Source of the DNA: Datura wrightii
Lineage: Eukaryota > Streptophyta > Magnoliopsida > Solanales > Solanaceae
Length of the DNA: 64,000 bases
Direction of reading: 5' to 3'
Assembly: GCA_035772735.1 (NCBI GenBank)
Contig: JASDFA010000006.1
Location: 70,448,001 to 70,512,000 of the forward strand
Shown here: in pieces, positions 46,781 through 57,420 of the stretch
Position numbering within the stretch: position 1 is the first letter of the stretch
How the letters are laid out: every line of letters starts with the position of its first letter
Notes under the pieces: generated by a model
What the model was told of the DNA's origin: nothing
The model's database searches: none
Seen by the model: only the letters and a program-made list of their open reading frames with translations
Translations under genes and position numbers: made by a program

Positions 46781-48100
46781 CTGAACTCGAGGCCCCTGAT
46801 CTGCCTTTGCCCCTGCCTGCTAGGACTGAGGGCCTACGCCCTGCCGAGGGTACTGGAGATCGCGGCCCTGCTGACGCCCTGTCCTGTCTATCTCAATTAC
46901 CCTGACCCCTGGCTGGACAGTCTCTCATCACATGACCCTCCTGCCCGCATATATAACACCCTGTGGAGCCATATCTGCAAGCTCCAGTGTGGGGTCGGCT
47001 GCAAATAGGGCAAGGTGGGGGTGAATACCTGCACTGCTCTGCCTTCCTCTGTTGGGGTGAATCTACCGTTCGAGAACTCCCGTCGGACTCTGTCTATCCC
47101 CGGCGACAAAATCTACCCCTCTGCTGCTATGATGGAGTCGGGGGTCTAGGTGGCCTATCTGACAACCGTGGCCTAGGCCCTCTCCAAATCTCCCCCTGTA
47201 TCTCATCTGATCTATCCCTGCAGTGTTGTTCCTGATTTATTCATCTGCTATCCTGTTGCCGCTGTCTAAGGCCCTCAATAGTCTAGGCAAAGGCCTGCAC
47301 CCGAGCAATATCCATATCTTCCCGCAACGTAGCTGTCATGCATGCCTCAATATATTCTGGGTTCAGACCCATAATAAACTGGTGGACTCTAGATGGTATG
47401 GTGTCCACAAAGGCTGGAGCATAGTGGGCCAAGGAATCGAACTGCAGGGCGTACTCCCGTACACTTCTCGCCCCCTGCTCCAAGTGCAAAAACCGGTCCA
47501 TCCGGGCCTATCGGATTTCTCATGGCAGATAACGGTCCAGGAAAGCCTCTGAAAAGCTAGACCAGGTCAGAGGGGCAACATCTCTCCCTCGAGACCTTTC
47601 CCAACTATAGTACCACAACACAACAATATCCCTCAGCCGGAATACCACTAACTCAACCGACTCTGTAGATGTCAGATGCATGACTCGAAAGATTCTCTGC
47701 ATCTGATCCAGGAAGTCGTGGGGGTCCTCTACCTGATCCGACCCTATGAACTGCAGGGAACCTAGTGCCAAAATTCTCGGACCCTCGAACTGACAGGCCC
47801 ACCTGATGATTCTGCTGTTACGGGTGGCACTGACTGGCACTGAGTAGCCATCATTTGTGCCAACATAACTACTGCACTTTGAATTTCCTGGTCGGATGGT
47901 GCAGGTACAGGAACTGTCGAAGGTAATGTCGTCCCGAGTGGCTCCTGGTGGGGTGGGGACTGCTGTGAAGGTCGAGATGATGCCTCTGTATCGCCCTCAG
48001 ATCGGGCTTATTCTAAATGAGGCTGAGGCATCCTGCTGGTGCCTTCTCTTGCTACGGTATCCAATCTTCTACGTGTGACAAGATGTCACTAGTCTGCCAT
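46781..48100 (-). pseudogene. gag: Element C gag, broken
   Basis: Capsid pieces: 47520-47840 (LQFIGSDQVEDPHDFLDQM, LWYYSWERSRGRD, FLDRYLP) and 47283-47501 (MDRFLHLEQGARSVREYALQF, NPEYIEACMTATLRED), joined by a frameshift near 47510. The nucleocapsid knuckle CYICGQEGHVMRDC (about 46917-46958) is a perfect C-x2-C-x4-H-x4-C. Then comes a Gly/Ser/Arg linker and SSSGMGPSRIYALQGRQ leading into protease. The N-terminal start is unclear: an ATG at 48098-48100 is followed by a stop after three codons, and the coding character begins only near 48000. The gag sequence differs markedly from F, G and B, which supports a separate clade. Confidence 0.85.
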
Positions 48101-48314
48101 TTTATCTGTAAACAAAGAGTATGATAAGCTTTAGGGACTCAACCCTATACTATACTGCTTTATAACACGACTGAATATGAAGAAAGAGTAACCATCCTAT
48201 CATGCCTTGCAGCCTCCTACCTATGGTATGTGGTGCACCACACATCCATAGACAAGACTCTACTTAGCATGGCTTGCAGACTCCTTGGGATACGACCTGC
48301 TCTGGTACCAAGTT
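48101..48314 (-). other. Element C leader with tRNA-iMet primer binding site
   Basis: The minus strand reads TGGTACCAGAGC (48299-48310), one mismatch from the initiator-tRNA-Met complement. The leader (about 48170-48290) carries GGAGTCTGCA, TAGTAGAGTCTTGTC-like and GTGGTGCACCACA blocks that match A's leader closely and the other elements' leaders in outline, although the LTRs are different families. Confidence 0.9.
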
Positions 48315-50595
48315 TGTCACGCCCCGCCTTGGGAGGCATGACTGGCACCTGGTGCCCTACTAAGACCTGGACTGCTGGACTACTAAGCCTAAGTACTTCT
48401 GGTGCCAGGCTGGCTCTAACCCTGGATTCATAGAACTAACGGGCTATATAACGGCTGTAAATACAGCCTTCGGCCAACTAGGCCTATAGCCTCCTGTAAG
48501 AAAACAACAGCTGACCAGAACCACAGGAGTATAAAGGAACCTATGTGGGCCGACAAGGCCACCATGCTGACTAGTTTCACTGAAAAGCTAAACTAAATGC
48601 TAAACTGCTCTGCGACCAACAAGGTCACCACCTATCAAATATACAAGGCCTCACACAACCATCATAAACAAACTAAAACATAAAAACGACCTCACACGAC
48701 CGGTACGACTAACCACAGGGAATATACAATCTACAAGCCTCTAAGAATGATAATAAGATGGTCGGGACAGGGCCCCGACCTACCCGTACTGTACAACAAA
48801 AAGAGAAATAAACCTCTAGTTGTCAAGCTTCGGATCACAGGAGCTGATGACTTTGTGTGCTGGCTGGAATTACGAGGGATCGGCTCCTCGTCTATGAGTA
48901 CCTGCAGGAAAGTAATGCAGCGCCCCCAAACGGGCGTCAGTACCACAGGTACCGAGTATGCAAAGCAATAACTAAAACATAACTGAATATAAATAGTAAT
49001 ACTGATAGTTACTGAAGTATAGGAGATTGCTAAGACTGCCTGAGATAGCAGAATCTGAAATGAGCTTAACTATACTGGAGAGAAGGTGAGAATCATACCT
49101 GTCAGTGCGGCGTCCTACTATCTATTAATTTAATAAATAACACATATAGCATACAAGAACCTATACCAGCCCCCATAAGCTGGAAGGTGCCAATCAACAT
49201 GAAATCTATATACCCCTACCGGGGTCGCCATCCACCTAGTAACTATTCACACCACTCACCAAGTAACTACGAACATCCCGCTGGCCCCCTGGGTATGCAA
49301 CTTGGGCTCTCTAGGCCCCTGACTATAGTTGTATCTGAGTCCGGAGGACTCCTGTAACCTGTGATCTGAGATTTGTATCTGTAATCTGTAATCTGTACCC
49401 CGGGCGCAAGCGCTCAACGGGGGTGTGCTATAATGCTGATCAGCCTACTATGGGGAATGCTGCCTCCCATCTTCGTCCTCTGGGGGATGGCATGCCACTC
49501 CTTGGAGTGACGTATCCTCACCCTTAGGCGGGCGAGATGACACAACTATTAACCCTGGGGCGGCAAGGAAGCTTTAAGGGAGCCCAACATAGAACAATCA
49601 GGTCTCTACAAACAACAATAATCACATATAACATATATATTAAATATGATAATACTGTCCATGTTCTGATATTCTATTTGGAATCCCTTGCTGAATTATA
49701 CTGAATCTGATACTGAGTTATACTGAGTCTAGAATAATATCTCGCTGTCTGATACTAATTTACTGACTTTTATTCCTAATATGACATAATAATTATTCAA
49801 GCATGCTTACTGAATTCACACTGGGCATAATACTCGGCTTTGAAACGTTCTTCTTGAATTTATTCTATTTTACTATACTAGAATTACTATCTTCCGAAGA
49901 AACTGGCTTTACATACCTCAGTTGCCGACTTCTTGACTAACTGGCGTAACTCAGCCAATATCCAGCTATTTATTCCAACTGCATTCATATTCGTAGCAAA
50001 TAAAACTAAATTCATCAATATTCTGGAAGAAAACACTACTTTGAATATACATACTGCCCAAACTTTGACTTATCGAAAAACAGCCAAAAACTCGCTATTT
50101 CTCGGAAGTCCAAAAGGGAGAAATACTCACTTTAGGGCTAGGAGTATATTGACACTAATTTGGAGCGATTCCACTTACCTTAGCTCGGTAGGACGATGAC
50201 TCACCGGCCGAATTTCAGGAAACTAACTCCGTAGGAATGCTCCCTGCAGCTTTATACTTCGCTACCCGAAGTTAATTTGAGTTTGGACTGCGTTTGACGG
50301 CGTAATCGGATGAATATTTGTATGGAATCCTCGTCTTCCTCTGTTTTTGGTCGCTTACTGGAAATTGAAAGATGGGAAATGATTTAAAACAAAGTGGGAA
50401 GGCTTTATATACTTGGGGCCTTTAAGTCGCATTTGTCGAATGCGATTTATAAGTCGCATTTGTCCTTGCGACACTCCGACTTGGCGCTTGTCTGGTCTCT
50501 CCCCGGGCCCTTTTTCTTGCATGTATGAAATTCTAAAACTCTTAACCAACATGCGAATAGGCCATCTAAATGTTAAGAATTTACGGGATGTAACA
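48315..50595 (-). repeat. Element C right LTR (5' LTR)
   Basis: 2281 bp, TGTCACGCCCC to GGGATGTAACA. It directly abuts ATATC, the right copy of the target-site duplication. Just upstream of the TATA box in element sense lie two copies of a GTCGCATTTGTC unit (50426-50446 and 50453-50473), the first containing the 6-bp inverted arms CGCATT/AATGCG. Confidence 0.94.
50404..50411 (-). promoter_or_regulatory. Candidate TATA box of element C 5' LTR
   Basis: The minus strand reads TATATAAA within AAGTATATAAAGCC. The left LTR has the same box (about 42858-42865). It lies next to the GTCGCATTTGTC repeats and is a convincing promoter core. Confidence 0.6.
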
Positions 50596-50600
50596 ATATC

Positions 50601-50950
50601 ATAAAACATACTTGCACACATGAACGGAACATGAAAAACTAAATAGAGTCATATTGTCTACGAGTGCGGAGCAATTCTGTTATGAAGTCCATGTTGATTT
50701 CTTCCCACTTCCAAGTAGGAATGTTGATATCCCAAAGTACACCTCCTGGTCTCTGATGCTCAACTTTCACTTCTTGGCAACTCGGACACTTGGCTACAAA
50801 TTCTGCAATATCCTTCTTCATGCTGTTCCACTAGTAGATTTATCGCAAGGCATGAGACATCTTGGTGGCACCTGGATGGATAGAATATCTGGATCCGTGA
50901 GCCTCATGGAACATCCGGCTCCTCAAATCACCCATGTTCAAAACTCATAA
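50601..50950 (-). pseudogene. pol: Element B integrase remnant fused to 3' UTR by an internal deletion
   Basis: Plus-strand 50601-50645 is B's 3' UTR. From about 50646 the minus strand reads the integrase N-terminal half: CPSCQEVKVEHQRPGGV, WKWEEINMDFITELL and RRQYDSI, after which the frame meets TAG and the sequence jumps to the UTR. The first catalytic Asp is kept; the second Asp, the Glu and the whole chromodomain are missing, about 1 kb by comparison with F. The join lies in an ACTCTATTT-like stretch that occurs both in the integrase codons for DSIW and in this family's UTR, so a microhomology-mediated deletion is likely. Before the deletion the element would have resembled F. Confidence 0.9.
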
Positions 50951-53100
50951 GCGACCCTGGTACCGAAGTACACCATATCCCCCTTTGGAGAAGACTTCTA
51001 CCTTTTGATTTTGAACAACTTCCTTCAACTTTACCAATGTTGGATCTTCATCTTGCTTAGCCTTTACTTCGTTACCAAGGAAGAATTTGACCCGTTCTGA
51101 ACAACTACACCCCCATCGATTGAGCCAACTAATCTAACTCCCAACCGTGCAAGTCGATGTACCTCCTTCACTAGCTCCTTCATGTCTTCACTCGCGTGCG
51201 ACACACTCTCCATAGAGAATCTACTAAGGGCATCTGTTACCATGTTGGCCTTACCCGGGTGGTAAAGAACACTCATGTCATAGTCCTTAAGTGGCTCCAA
51301 CCACCTCCGTTGCCGAAGACTGAGATCCTTCTGCGTGAACACATATTGTAAGCTCTTGTGGTCAGTGAATACATCTACATGAACCCCATACAAGTAGTGT
51401 CGCCATATCTTCAAAGCAATACCACTGCGGCCAACTCAAGATCATGGGTCGGGTAATTCTTCTCATGAATTTTCAGCTGTCTGGAAGCATATGCTATGAC
51501 TTTCTCGTGCTGCATCAATACACATCCCAGTTCGACTCTTGAAGCATCATAATATACAACAAAGCCATCAGTTCCCTTTGGTAAAGTCAACACCGGTGCT
51601 GAAGTGAGTCGGGCCTTCAATTCCTAGAAGCTCTTCTCACAAGCCTCCCACCATTGGAACTTCACCTTTTTCTGAGTGAATCTAGTCAATGGGGCTGCAA
51701 TGGATGAGAAACCTTCTATGAACCTCCGATAGTAACCCGCTAAGCCCAAAAAGCTCCTGATCTCCAAAGGATTTACCAGTCTGGGCCAGTTCTTCACTGC
51801 CTCTATTTTCTAGGAGTCCACCCTTATACCTTCTCTTGACACTACATGTCCCAAGAACGCAATTGAATTCAGCTAGAACTCACATTTTCTGAACTTGGTG
51901 TATAGCTGGTTATCCTTGAGGGTTTGGAGTGCTACCCTCAGGTGTGTGGCATGCTCATCCTCGCTCCTGGAGTATATTAATATGTCGTCAATGAACAAGA
52001 TCACGAACATATCCAGATATTCCTTGAATACCCTATTCGTCAGGTCCATAAAAGTTGCAGGGGCATTGGTTAGTCCAAAAGACATAATAACGAATTCATA
52101 ATGGCCATACCGAGTCCTGAAAACACTCTTCGGGATGTCACTCTCCCAAACCCTGAGCTGGTGATACCTGGACCTGAGATCTATCTTAGAGAAATGTTTG
52201 GCACCCTAAAAATGATCAAATAGGTCATTAGTCCTGGGTAAAGGGTATCTATTCTTGATGGTGACCTTGGTCAACTTCCTATAGTCAATACACATCCGAA
52301 GAGAACCATCTTTCTTCCGGACGAACAACATTGGGGTACCCCATGGGACTTACTTGGTCTGATGAAACCCTTATCTAGCAAGTCCTTCAACTGCTCCTTT
52401 AACTCTCTTAGCTCGGCTGGGGCCATTCAGTAAGGAGGAATCGATATGGGTTGTGTGTCAGGTAATAGATCAATCTCAAAATCAATCTCCCTCTCGGGAG
52501 GAGAACCCGGTAAGTCATCTGGGAATACCTTGGGATACTCACATACCACGGGGACTGACTGAATGGTCGGGGTCCGAACGTGGCAACCTTAACCCTAGCC
52601 AAATGGTAAATACAACCTTTAACAATCATTTTTTGGGCCTTGAGATAGGAGATAAAGCGGCCTACAGGTACCGCTGAACTACCCCTCCATTCTAAAATTG
52701 GTTCACCTGGAAACCCACTGCTCAGGTTCTACAGTTAAGAAGCATAACATGAAAACAACTAATCCATTCCCAAAATAATGTGAAAATCAGTCATAGCCAA
52801 TTCTACTAAGTCTGCGGAGGTAACCTTATGCAATACTGTAACGGGGCAACCTCTATATACCTGCCTCTCTATGACTGAATCACCAACCGGAGTAAATACA
52901 GAAAATGGTTCTGACAAACTTTCAGGACTGACTCCAATGTTTCTAGAAATTTAGGGTGTCACAAAAGATATTAAAGCTCCCAGATCTAACAAAACATAAG
53001 CATCAATATGAAAGACCCGCAACATACCCGTAACCACATCGGGAGAAGTCTCCTACTCCTCTCGAGACCCAAGTGCATAAAATTGGTTCCGGCGCTGGCT
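50951..53100 (-). pseudogene. pol: Element B protease, reverse transcriptase and RNase H, broken
   Basis: The protease motif reads LLDLGALISF (about 52985-53000): the Asp stays, but the DPGAT loop is altered. The region before RT has several shifts (52408-52629). RT: 51873-52085 with FGLTNAPATF and the intact catalytic LFIDDILIYS (about 51973-52000), ending in a stop after KCEF. RNase H: 51411-51620 (LPKGTDGFVVYYDASRVELG, VIAYASRQLKIH) and 51064-51414 (FTDHKSLQYVFTQKDLSL, YHPGKANMVTDALSRFS). Same order as in F and G. Many stops; no full product. Confidence 0.9.
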
Positions 53101-54268
53101 GCCAACTGACCAGTCAAAGTACCCTACTGAGTAGGACGTGCCACTGGAGCTGCTGAACTAGCTACTAGAGTGCGAGCTCCATCACCCCCTGATATAGCTG
53201 CAAGGCAATTCCTGAGCCTATGTCCGGGTTTGCCACACCCGAAACAAGCATCTAAGCCCAACAAACACCTCCCTAGGTGGTTCTTGCCACAACTAGCACA
53301 AGATGGGAAGGTGCGCTCTGTGCGGATGCTACTCTGACCCCTCGAACTTGAGGCCATGCTCCTCTAATCGTCTCGAGGACTATATGGGGTACTGGCTAAA
53401 GACGGTGCTGGTGTAATACACCTGTGCTGGGACTGCTGGTGAGGCCCACCTCCTGGCCTCAGCTGGGATAACCTGTAGCTATCAGTTTTGGCCCTCTTGG
53501 CCTCTCTCTGCCTCATAAGTGCTGCCTCCATATGTTGGGCATAAAGGACTATTCGTGGGTAGTCCAATCCTGATGGAGCATGGCTGTTCTGCAGTCATTA
53601 TCCAGATACTCGGCAACTCCCTACACGAATCTGCTCACCCGCACCCTCTGGTCCGTCACTAACTCCAGGTCATACTTTGACAGGCGCGTGAACTCAAGTG
53701 AATATTCTAACACTGTCATATTTCCGTATTTTAGGTTAACAAGCTCAGCTTCTTTCAATTCCCTCATCTCCCGAGGGAAAAACCTGTCGAGAAAGGCCAT
53801 GTGAAACTCATCCCAACTGATAGGAACTGCTCCCGCTGCCCTGTTGTCCTTCCATTGCTTGTACCAAATATAAGCTACCTCCTTTAGCTGATAAGAAGCC
53901 AAATCAACACACTCCTCATTTTTCACCCCCATGACCTGGGTGACCTTCAAGATCTCTTTAATGAACTCACGTGGATCCTCGTCCGCCTTTGATCCCGTGA
54001 ACTCGGAAGGGTTCATACTCAAAAAGTCTCTAATCCGAGCCGCCACTGCGTTACCATTCTGTGAGACATGTGCAACAGCCTACTAGTTGACCTGACTGGT
54101 CAAGGTTTGCGCCAACATCTGAATAACCGCCCGAAACTCAGCGTCGGCAGCTGGCTCTGGTGCCTGGGGCTCCTGGATAGGTGGGGCTTGCTTATACTCA
54201 TGAACATTGCCACCTCCGTGGCCTTCATCATTTTTGTTCCTCCTTTCGTTTATTCTTTTAGGAGCTAT
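53101..54268 (-). pseudogene. gag: Element B gag, start codon lost, zinc knuckle intact
   Basis: The codon at the usual start is ATA (54266-54268) instead of ATG, before APKRINERRNKNDEGH. The frame then reads FRAVIQMLAQTLTSQVN and stops (two stops near 54085). The capsid core 53621-54046 (141 codons) has MNPSEFTGSKADEDPREF, YIWYKQWKDNR, FLDRFFPREMRELKEAELV and FTRLSKYDLELV. A frameshift near 53580 leads to 53364-53567 and then 53124-53357, where the nucleocapsid knuckle CFGCGKPGHRLRNC (about 53210-53252) is perfect. Same family as F and G. Confidence 0.88.
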
Positions 54269-54481
54269 AATTATCTGCAATCGCGAATAGCACGAGTTAG
54301 AAGGATGGAGAGACTTTTCATCCCATGACATGGATCATGAAAGAAGGGAACATTTCCTAAAACATTTAGTAGCCTCCTCGTCATAAGTGTGGCGCGCTTC
54401 ACACCCATGAAAAAGAGTCTACCTAACGTGACTTTCAGACTCCCTAGGACACATCTGAACCTATTTCTCTTATACCAAGTT
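54269..54481 (-). other. Element B leader with degenerate tRNA-iMet primer binding site
   Basis: The minus strand reads TGGTATAAGAGA (54466-54477), two mismatches from the initiator-tRNA-Met complement. The conserved leader block (about 54350-54455) includes CTAGGGAGTCTG and GAAGCGCGCCACAC. Confidence 0.87.
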
Positions 54482-56710
54482 TGTCACGACCCGAGAGTAC
54501 ACCCGAATCGTAGACACGGGACAAGCAGCCCCGAGGGACCCCAAGTCAACCCATGGCATGAGCATATAACTAAACCATTCACATAAGGCAAAAGAATTAG
54601 CTTAATAATCATGAACTAAATAAAACCGTGACACGAGATATAAGAAACAACAGTACTTGATCCAAGCGTAAATAGCTGAATACTACAACTAGGTCTGAAA
54701 GCGTCTAATCATAATAGACAGGTTGAAGGGACAAGACCCCAACTAACTCCAATATTCTGAAAACAAAAATACAGATAAAAATCCGAACATGAAGCCCCCA
54801 AATCATGAGGACTCACCACTGAGAACTGAGAGAAGAATTGAGAGAAAAATAAGAGCAATGTTGAACTTGTGAATCAAATCCTGTATCATAAAATGATACA
54901 ACATAGAGAATATGCGGGTCAGTACTTGGAATGTACTGAGTATGCGAGGTATGCAAGACAATACTTAAAACATAAAAGTTATAGGAGAAGAGACATCATG
55001 ATCATAAAGACTGAAATCAAAAGTATATCATAAGGCTCAAGATTTCCAAAATATTCATAAACCTGTCATAGTCATAATCATGAGATAAAAAAATTTCATA
55101 AAACATAACTTGAGCCAAAAGAACGTAATCATACATGCATTAAAACAATGAGGAACAGTGGGAGATTTCTATAACCGACATACCCCATACGAGCACACAT
55201 GGAGCCCAACTTGTAAGCCTAGTGGGGAGGCCGTTCATACCTTGCCAAGGGTATGAACCATGAAAGGCATGATATCACTCATGAAGGTCCCGAAGGGCAA
55301 AGGGAAAGTCACTGAGGAGGTCCCAAACATAGCCTACGGTGGCACGTAGTTCTGAGATTCAGGGCGTAACCTAGGCCCCGAACCTACTTGGTCTTAAGTA
55401 CTACTCCCAAAACATGCCGCGTGCTCATAGAAATTCATTCATGACATACATGGCTAGTTAAATCGCGATAAGCATAACATGCTTGAGAATTCATAATACT
55501 AGCCATGGAATTGGGACCGTGGATAGGCCAAAATCATAGTTTATAAATCATAAACGACATGTGGGAAATGCCCATAATTTTGATCATACTTAAAATGCTT
55601 AAATTTATAGGAAGCATGATCATAATAACATGAGTAATTGAAAACATGCTTAAAATTCAAAAGTTCATGTCATTCTTGAGAAATCACCATAACCATGAAT
55701 TTCACTGAAAACCCCATGATTTGGGAACATGTGCTTTTAGGGATTAGATCATCAAATATTGAATAAAATAAGTGAAAACAACCCAATAATTCGAAACCCA
55801 TGATTTTAGACATACTACAACAAGCTCATATCGACTTTTAAGGGAACATGCATTTGGGTTATGACCCATCAAGTATTGGTAACTTAAACATAGACTTAGG
55901 GAGAAATTGGGCATGGGTAGGGACTAAAACACCCATTCAAAATTCCACATACCTGGAACTTCTTGATTCTTAACTCCCTTGAAAATCCCTAGATGGAAAC
56001 TAGAAGAACTTGAAGAAGAACACTTGAATCCCTTTCCTCTTTCCTCTCTACTCTTAAATGTACCAAATTTGGTTTATCATGAATGATCTCCCCTTAAAGG
56101 TCCCTGTCCCAACCTAAATACGACATAGTTTAGGTCTTAGGAGCATAAGAAATTACGAGAAGGCCCTTACTAATTAGCAGAAAATAACTTCTAGGAGAAC
56201 CTAACGGGTGACCTGACGACTCGTCAGGACAGCCAATGACCCGTCAGGTTCCCCGTCAAGTACATTGGATACCAGGTCGACTGGGCTCGTAACGGGTTAC
56301 TGAACGACTCATCATAAGTGACCACAAGTCGTGGTCATATTCCGTCAGGTACGCTGCTTCATCCTTAATAAATTTTTACAGGCTTGCTCACGACCCACCT
56401 CACTAGTCGTTGGGACTAGTCACGACTCATGGGGTCCCATCCGTTAGGTGCACCAGTCAGACCTCCCAGGTAACCCTCAATCTCACCCCACGGGGGACTT
56501 GACGACTCGTTGTAGCTGACAATGAGTCGTTCCCATGCCCGTGGGGACCTCATCTCCTCAGCCCATTCCAGCCTCCCCACGATCCATCTGATGACTCATG
56601 GGGCCTCTTCACAAGTTGTCTAGTGACTCGTCCTGCACTTCTGCAACTTTTTTCCAAATTTTCCCTGTTTGATGCCCGGGTATGATCCTTGGGTTTCTTG
56701 GGGTGTAACA
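54482..56710 (-). repeat. Element B right LTR (5' LTR)
   Basis: 2229 bp, TGTCACGACCC to GGGGTGTAACA. The U3 cluster at about 56190-56640 includes the same near-palindrome CCTGACGACTCGTCAGG (56212-56228) seen in H. It is followed at once by GTGAC and A's primer site. Confidence 0.93.
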
Positions 56711-56929
56711 GTGACAAACTTGGTATCAGAGCAATGTCATATCCTAGGGAGTCTGCACGCCGTGTTTAGTAGAGTCTTATTTATAGATGTGTTGTGCACC
56801 ACATTTTATAAGCAGGAAGCTATGAGGTATGATAGTATGGTTACCCCTCCTTCCTCTCAAATCGTGCTATAAACCTGAGTTGTATAGGGTTGAGTCCCTA
56901 AGCTTATATTGTTATGTCTGTCTATTGTG
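56711..56929 (+). other. Element A leader with perfect tRNA-iMet primer binding site
   Basis: GTGAC (56711-56715) is the right copy of B's target-site duplication, and the A at 56716 completes A's LTR. The primer site TGGTATCAGAGC is at 56721-56732, matching all 12 bases. The leader (56740-56850) shows CCTAGGGAGTCTGC, TAGTAGAGTCTT and GTGCACCACATTTTAT, shared with C. Confidence 0.92.
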
Positions 56930-57420
56930 ATGCCTAATATAAGACAGACTACAGTGGGACGAAAGCAAAATATAATAGCAGGAGAGAGTAGCAGTAGGGC
57001 ACCACAGTTAGGGGACTGCCTAGGGCAACATATATGTTGACACCACTTCCAGTCTCTCCTACACCCTTATATCAGGATGTCAAGAATGCAGTGTGTATGT
57101 TGGCTTAGATGCAGGCTGCTCACCATCAGCTAGTCGCACCGGTTATTGCCGAGCCTATTGAGGGGCTCGAAAGTTCGAGGGATCATGAGTTTCTCGCTTT
57201 GATTCCTGCCCGATTTACAAGAACATACCGCAGAAAGGACCCTCAGAATTTCATAGATCAGTTGTAGAGAATTTTCAAGGTCATGCGTGTTCCATCCACA
57301 AAGTCAGATGGACTACCAGTGTTTTGATTTCGAGAGATTGCAGCTCAGTGGTACGAAGGTTGGGGAAGGGCCAATGGTAGAGGTCGATCGGGGGCATCTA
57401 GCTCTGGCAGTGATCCCAGT
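56930..57420 (+). pseudogene. gag: Element A gag remnant
   Basis: The ATG at 56930 begins MPNIRQTTVGRKQN. Recognisable capsid pieces follow with shifts: FTRTYRRKDPQNFIDQL, FKVMRVPSTKSDG and AAQWYEGW (about 57345-57365). Directly after this the sequence reads GRSGASSSGSDPSRTY, which in element C lies beyond the zinc knuckle. The second half of the capsid and the whole nucleocapsid knuckle are deleted (roughly 700 bp by comparison with C). No working capsid can be made. Confidence 0.75.

Larger units (their letters stand above)
39278..50595 (-). mobile_element. Element C: best-preserved Ty3/gypsy chromovirus in the window
   Basis: LTR family TGTCACGCCCCGCC to GGGGTGTAACA. Left LTR 39278-43047 (contains solo LTR D), integrase/chromodomain from 43323, pol and gag up to about 48100, primer site 48299-48310, right LTR 48315-50595. 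The target-site duplication is perfect: ATATC at 39273-39277 and 50596-50600. I count about 9 differences in the first 100 LTR bases. Few stops break the coding region and long open pieces remain (377, 202 and 154 codons), yet the integrase has lost two catalytic residues. Confidence 0.94.
36909..56710 (-). mobile_element. Element B: Ty3/gypsy Tekay-type element with integrase deletion, split by C
   Basis: Left LTR 36909-39099, 3' UTR 39100-39277, element C (39278-50595), rest of internal region 50601-54481, right LTR 54482-56710. The flanks ATGAC (36904-36908) and GTGAC (56711-56715) are a duplication with one mismatch. The first 100 bases of the LTRs differ at 7 positions. B inserted 1 bp before the end of A's LTR, beside A's primer site. 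Its integrase core and chromodomain are deleted, so it depended on other elements or died from that deletion. Confidence 0.92.
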
